Both the position numbers and the translations under genes were made by a program. Below, one piece after another: positions 7,622-11,186 of a stretch of 11,186 bases of DNA (positions are counted from its first letter, which is position 1; each line of letters opens with the position of its first letter). The notes beneath the pieces were generated by a model that was not told the DNA's origin, did not search any database, and was given only the letters and a program-made list of their open reading frames with translations. Source of the stretch: Candidatus Latescibacter anaerobius SCGC AAA252-E07 (GTDB lineage: Bacteria > Latescibacterota > Latescibacteria > Latescibacterales > Latescibacteraceae); NCBI GenBank assembly GCA_000403035.1, contig AQSL01000091.1, positions 1-11,186 of the forward strand. The letters are read 5' to 3'.

Positions 7622-9628
7622 TCAATGCCACGGGAACGCATAGGTTGGTGTATTGACAAACCGTTTTGTACCTATGTCCAGTTTTATCTCTGTACCCGGA
7701 GGAAGTTCCACAGCAAAATAGTTTTTGTTGATACGGATTGTTTCCTTTTTTGCATATATTTTTGTGCCGCTTTTATCATTTTCTATTACCGGAATTGAAA
7801 CCTCGGTGAACTCGTGCTCACCGAATGCGCCTGCCTGGATAATGAGTCTTCTTGTATCCATCACACTGAGATTGACCAGCCGGACAACTGTCCGGTCTGC
7901 CTCAAGCCCTTCGACAAGAGCTGCGGTATCCGGAGGCAACCCGGGTCGTGCACGATCGATATCGAAATAACGCACCCGTGCGCGGAGGAGGCCGCCATTG
8001 TATATAGTTTGCGGAGCACCCATCGTTACCTGCTGGAGACCTTTGGTGATAACGGGATTGTTTGCAAGCAGATTATCTGAATGGATGGTATGAATATCAC
8101 GGGTATCGGCACGTATGAATTCCGCTTTCCTTATAACTTCCTGATAATCTGCCATGAGAATCCTGAGCGGCCAGTCGGGATTTTCACCTGCATAATACAT
8201 GAGGCGGGGGAATTCGGTTGGATTATCGTCACTGCGGTCTCTTAAACTCGGCACATAGTTCCAGTCAAAGGGTTTTTCCGGTTTCCAGCCATCGCTTGCA
8301 TATCGCATGGAATACGGAAGAGGATAGAATTTGTTCCCATTCATGACCTTCACAATGCGTTTCCAGTCCTCCGTCGCCATCGATGCATGCCAGAGATGTG
8401 CGAGATCACGGATTATGATGGGACGGTAACTTGTCCATCCATCCGGGCCGTAATTATATGGAACGAGCATTTGACCTTCTTTCGTGGTAATTGCCTGTTC
8501 CATGAGTTGATCAATTTGCGAACGGAGTATCTCGAGATAAGAGAAATCGCCCGTAAGCAGCAAAGCATTTTCCGCAGCTACAGAAAGCGCTCCATATATC
8601 ATGTGAATTGAGTAACGACCTGTCCATCCGTATAATCCTCCCCACCACTGGCCGTTCCGATATTCACCGATTTTATCGGTACGTCCGATATTATCGGGAA
8701 GAATCCCATTATTCTGCTTAATACGATCCAACCAGGCATTGACATAGTCCAGAACCCATTGTTTGTATTTTTCATCCCCGGTGTAGAGATACGCATTGGT
8801 AACCAGTCCGGTTGCACAAAGATTTACCGGTACATCGCACGGTGTGACAATTTTATTGTAAAGCGCCAGCAGTTCTTTTCGGCGAGCTGGGTTCTTGTTC
8901 CAGTCCTTTTCCACTTCTTTTACAAAGGGATACAGAGATGCATGTCCGTAGGAAATGTTATACTCCGCATCGTAATGATTGACCGCAGGACCATCGCTTC
9001 CTGTGGCAGCGCCGCGAATAATCTTATATGCGGGGTCGTAATTTGCCGCTTCCGGGTCTTCGTTCATATAAAAGCCGGCAAATCGCTTTGCACGATCTCT
9101 GTTTTCCGGTATAGCCGGGTTCCCGACAGCCAGATCATAAAAGGCCATCATACCTTCGCTAATGTGGAACCAGTCCTTTGCTTTGGAGAACTCTTTATAG
9201 AGTGAAGGTTCGCGAACAAAGAAACCCTCACTTGTTGATTTGTGAGAATCCAGCACAGTTCCCTGGCGTGTCGCTGCATTGTACTGCCTGATTGCCCATT
9301 CAAATATTTTTTCGTCAGCGCCGATAGCGTAAAAGAGCGGCCAGTTGTAAAACATTTCGAATACATCATCCCATTCGCCGTAATTGTAAAGAGCGCCTCC
9401 AGGTCCGGTAAACCGATTTAAAAAGACAGGAGCCGCTTCTTCCATTGTTTGTATGAGATGACGCTCCATCAACGCCCATGCAGGCGGAGCTTCTTGAACC
9501 GTGGCCTTTATGGTAACCATTCCGGGTATGGAAACAGGTTCGTTTGTACCGGTATCGGCATAAAGAGGGTACGTACATACCAGGGTTATGAAAAGCGCTG
9601 AATACACGAACGTTAATTGAGATTTCAT
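7622..9628 (-). CDS. Secreted (alpha/alpha)-barrel protein, putative glycoside hydrolase or polysaccharide lyase
   Basis: Exported protein of 668 residues with a clear signal peptide (1-24, likely cleavage after PLYA). The long middle part (about 45-540) is helical with many Trp, Tyr and Asp clusters, such as YGEWDDVFEMFYNWPLFY (83-100), NHYDAEYNISYGHA (217-230), NGQWWGGLYGWTGRYS (325-340) and RDLAHLWHA (407-415). This texture resembles six-hairpin (alpha/alpha) glycosidases and lyases. The last 100 or so residues look like a beta-sandwich (VVRLVNLS, QAGAFGEHEF, YFAVELPPGTEIKLDI), a frequent C-terminal partner of such barrels. I cannot assign a CAZy family or name the catalytic acid and base. 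Unlike the two exported proteins at the left of the window, it lacks the sorting-type C-terminus and ends TYAFPWH, so it may be periplasmic. It follows the beta-helix gene by 118 bases on the same strand, suggesting a joint role in polysaccharide breakdown. Confidence 0.7.
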   Translation of the reverse strand: MKSQLTFVYSALFITLVCTYPLYADTGTNEPVSIPGMVTIKATVQEAPPAWALMERHLIQTMEEAAPVFLNRFTGPGGALYNYGEWDDVFEMFYNWPLFYAIGADEKIFEWAIRQYNAATRQGTVLDSHKSTSEGFFVREPSLYKEFSKAKDWFHISEGMMAFYDLAVGNPAIPENRDRAKRFAGFYMNEDPEAANYDPAYKIIRGAATGSDGPAVNHYDAEYNISYGHASLYPFVKEVEKDWNKNPARRKELLALYNKIVTPCDVPVNLCATGLVTNAYLYTGDEKYKQWVLDYVNAWLDRIKQNNGILPDNIGRTDKIGEYRNGQWWGGLYGWTGRYSIHMIYGALSVAAENALLLTGDFSYLEILRSQIDQLMEQAITTKEGQMLVPYNYGPDGWTSYRPIIIRDLAHLWHASMATEDWKRIVKVMNGNKFYPLPYSMRYASDGWKPEKPFDWNYVPSLRDRSDDNPTEFPRLMYYAGENPDWPLRILMADYQEVIRKAEFIRADTRDIHTIHSDNLLANNPVITKGLQQVTMGAPQTIYNGGLLRARVRYFDIDRARPGLPPDTAALVEGLEADRTVVRLVNLSVMDTRRLIIQAGAFGEHEFTEVSIPVIENDKSGTKIYAKKETIRINKNYFAVELPPGTEIKLDIGTKRFVNTPTYAFPWH

Positions 9629-9635
9629 GGCATTT

Positions 9636-9641
9636 CCTTCC
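9636..9641 (-). promoter_or_regulatory. Ribosome binding site of the barrel-enzyme gene
   Basis: GGAAGG on the minus strand, seven bases before the ATG at 9628, supports this start, which also gives a clean signal peptide. Confidence 0.7.
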
Positions 9642-9660
9642 TTTTATGAGCTCATGAAAG
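9641..9660. repeat. 20-bp near-perfect palindrome just before the barrel-enzyme ribosome binding site
   Basis: The two 10-base halves, CTTTTATGAG and CTCATGAAAG, are reverse complements at nine of ten positions and have no loop. This looks more like an operator for a dimeric regulator than a hairpin. It abuts the ribosome binding site of the gene starting at 9628. Part of one half (TCATGAAA) recurs at 9690-9697 in the same gap. A regulatory role is inferred from position only. Confidence 0.4.
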
Positions 9661-9746
9661 AAGGGCTGATCTTTCTTTCGGCAGGGTCTTCATGAAACAT
9701 ACCAATTATTCTGGCTTTACACCGTTTTCATATCACTCTGTTTGTT

Positions 9747-11186
9747 TCATTCTGCCGCAATGTTTTGTATTGCCTCTTCACCAAGCCGTTCTCTGAGTTG
9801 TGTGAAATACAAGCTCTTCGGATCCACATGCTTATCCCAGGATTCGATAGAGCCGTTTTCCTTGCTCAGGTCCTGAAAGCGTGTATTGTAAACAGTCGCG
9901 TGTATGCCGATATGCCCGAACGCAAAGTTCTGTGCGGTCGGAGGTTTCTGAATGAGGTACTGCCCTTCGCAATTCCAGAACACGCAGTTTGCGCCCGCCC
10001 AACCGATGGATATTTCTTTCCAGAACCGCGCGGTGAGTGGAGCGCGCACATTGTCGTACAGAGTTCCGGTCACATACTGTGAATGCGGTTCGCTGCTCGA
10101 ATAAGGTATGGTCGCTTTGCAGTCGAGGAAGACATTCGGCCCGCACGCTTCGTAGCCGCCCAGTACGAAAGAGTGACGGCCCCTGTCGGAACAGCAGCGC
10201 TGGACAAGGGTGAGCTGCCCCAGGATCTGATAGGTAAACCGTCTCCCCCCACCACGGATCGATACCGGTTCCAGCGAAATGCAGTCCTGCACTGTTACCC
10301 ATTTTGCGCCCTCCCTGATACGTACCAGACTGCCGGCGAAATGGAGAGCGGTGACATTTCTGACCCAGGCGTTTTTGGTATTGTCGAGCACGATGAAATT
10401 CCAGTAATGATTTTCATCAGCATAATACTCTTCAGCTATGTACGGCTGACGGTCGATGTTGCTGTATTTATTAGAACGTACCGTAATATCGAAATCGGAT
10501 ATGCCGCGGAGGTTTTCAATCCCGACCTGGGAGATTCGCCCCGTATCGGTATATTTCACCAGTTCGCCGCCTCCCCAGCGCGCTTCGATCGCACAGACAA
10601 GCGGGGCATCGACGGTGACTGTGTTTCCCTTGATCCCGGTGATAACACGGTCAAACGGAATTATAAATGGTTTCCAGCGCCACTCTTCGTTTTCGAGATT
10701 CATACCGAGCTCGTTAATCCACTCCTGGTTGCCGTGGCGGCGCACTATCACGGTATCTCCGACCTTGAAATTTTTCGTATTTTCCACCTTGAAGCTCCGC
10801 GCGCCAACCGGCACATAATCGTCCATGACAGGACTTGCCGTGCCCGCAACTTCGTCCCGGCTGGTCTCGCCGCCGACCTCGATGAGGTTGGCGGAGCTCC
10901 GATTCCCGTATCCGCCCTCGAACGATCCGAGACCGATCAGAATGGTACCCGTTTCACCCTGATCCTCGCCGCGCACTACAACGCCGCTCGCCGTGATTCG
11001 TAGAGAAGATTTTAGATTATAGTATCCCCGTTTCAACAGCACCGCCCCGCGGAAGCCGTTCGCGTCCAACGGCAGGTTCGAAACGCGGTTGATTGCCTCC
11101 TGAATAACCGGCGTGTTGTCGCCCTCAACAGGCCATACGGTTTCCTTCACCGGCACATACGGCAGTGAAACACCGCCGCCCCTGTA
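9747..11186 (-). CDS. Parallel beta-helix, pectate-lyase-like protein, 5' end cut by the window
   Basis: The frame is open to the right edge and gives 479 visible residues; the start and any signal peptide lie outside. A GTG at 11156 is in frame, but the sequence before it (RGGGVSLPY) continues the domain and no ribosome binding site is present, so it is not a start. Residues about 16-75 (GDNTPVIQEAINRV, GAVLLKRGYYNLKSSLRI, GVVVRGE) match the N-terminus of the pectate-lyase superfamily fold. An inserted segment (about 124-200: PVGARSFKV, KVGDTVIVRR, EWINELGM) is one often seen in related proteins of candidate phyla. From about 210 to 440 short strands repeat (NTKNAWVRNVTAL, AKWVTVQDCIS, LTLVQRCCSD, PNVFLDCKA, CVFWNCEG), as in a right-handed beta-helix. 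It could be a lyase, a glycosidase or a binding protein; no calcium-binding or catalytic set can be assigned. GC content is the highest in the window. Confidence 0.75.
   Translation of the reverse strand, partial: YRGGGVSLPYVPVKETVWPVEGDNTPVIQEAINRVSNLPLDANGFRGAVLLKRGYYNLKSSLRITASGVVVRGEDQGETGTILIGLGSFEGGYGNRSSANLIEVGGETSRDEVAGTASPVMDDYVPVGARSFKVENTKNFKVGDTVIVRRHGNQEWINELGMNLENEEWRWKPFIIPFDRVITGIKGNTVTVDAPLVCAIEARWGGGELVKYTDTGRISQVGIENLRGISDFDITVRSNKYSNIDRQPYIAEEYYADENHYWNFIVLDNTKNAWVRNVTALHFAGSLVRIREGAKWVTVQDCISLEPVSIRGGGRRFTYQILGQLTLVQRCCSDRGRHSFVLGGYEACGPNVFLDCKATIPYSSSEPHSQYVTGTLYDNVRAPLTARFWKEISIGWAGANCVFWNCEGQYLIQKPPTAQNFAFGHIGIHATVYNTRFQDLSKENGSIESWDKHVDPKSLYFTQLRERLGEEAIQNIAAE

Noticed and set aside
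10083..11003. A 306-codon plus-strand open frame
   Set aside because: It lies wholly antisense to the beta-helix gene, has no recognisable domain, and reflects the lack of stops in GC-richer coding sequence. The minus-strand frame has the clear protein family signal.
1..11186. CRISPR array, tRNA, rRNA or toxin-antitoxin pair
   Set aside because: No regularly spaced repeat cluster beyond the two copies at 4152-4190, no cloverleaf or rRNA-like sequence, and no small paired genes were seen.

Overview
The window is a stretch of chromosome from an uncultured bacterium, most likely from the FCB group or a related candidate phylum (Latescibacterota/KSB1-like); this placement is an inference. Two left-hand proteins end in the YPNPF...SSGxY C-terminal module typical of those lineages. 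One carries single-domain propeller repeats, ribosome binding sites are often weak, and the right end encodes secreted carbohydrate-active-type proteins of the sort abundant in such genomes. No RNA gene, CRISPR array or intact mobile element is visible.

Layout. Positions 1-4058 hold three plus-strand genes: the end of a cupin protein, a secreted seven-blade propeller protein with a C-terminal sorting-type module, and a large membrane-anchored DUF362 protein with an Fn3 domain and the same C-terminal module. A gap at 4059-4350 separates these from convergent minus-strand genes. It holds a 19-bp perfect inverted repeat and two 17-bp direct repeats that resemble the end of an IS21-type element. 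Next, on the minus strand, come an HD-GYP protein (4351-5523) and, upstream of it, a triple-PAS protein with a LuxR-type DNA-binding domain (5676-7304). This signalling pair is clearly more AT-rich than the genes on either side. After a 317-bp gap come a secreted protein that looks like an (alpha/alpha)-barrel glycosidase or lyase (7622-9628) and, upstream of it on the same strand, a parallel beta-helix pectate-lyase-like protein (9747 to beyond the window end).

How it fits together. The two right-hand proteins could form a small operon that attacks an extracellular or periplasmic polysaccharide; the substrate cannot be told from sequence. The PAS-LuxR and HD-GYP proteins look like a sensory module (small-molecule or redox sensing, transcription control, cyclic-dinucleotide turnover), possibly acquired separately. 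The left cluster consists of envelope or exported proteins plus a small metal-binding cupin. No intact novel defence or mobile system was found. The most unusual items are the polytopic DUF362 protein with a sorting-type C-terminus, the HD-GYP protein with Asn at a normally metal-binding Asp position, and the orphan repeat structures at 4078-4190.
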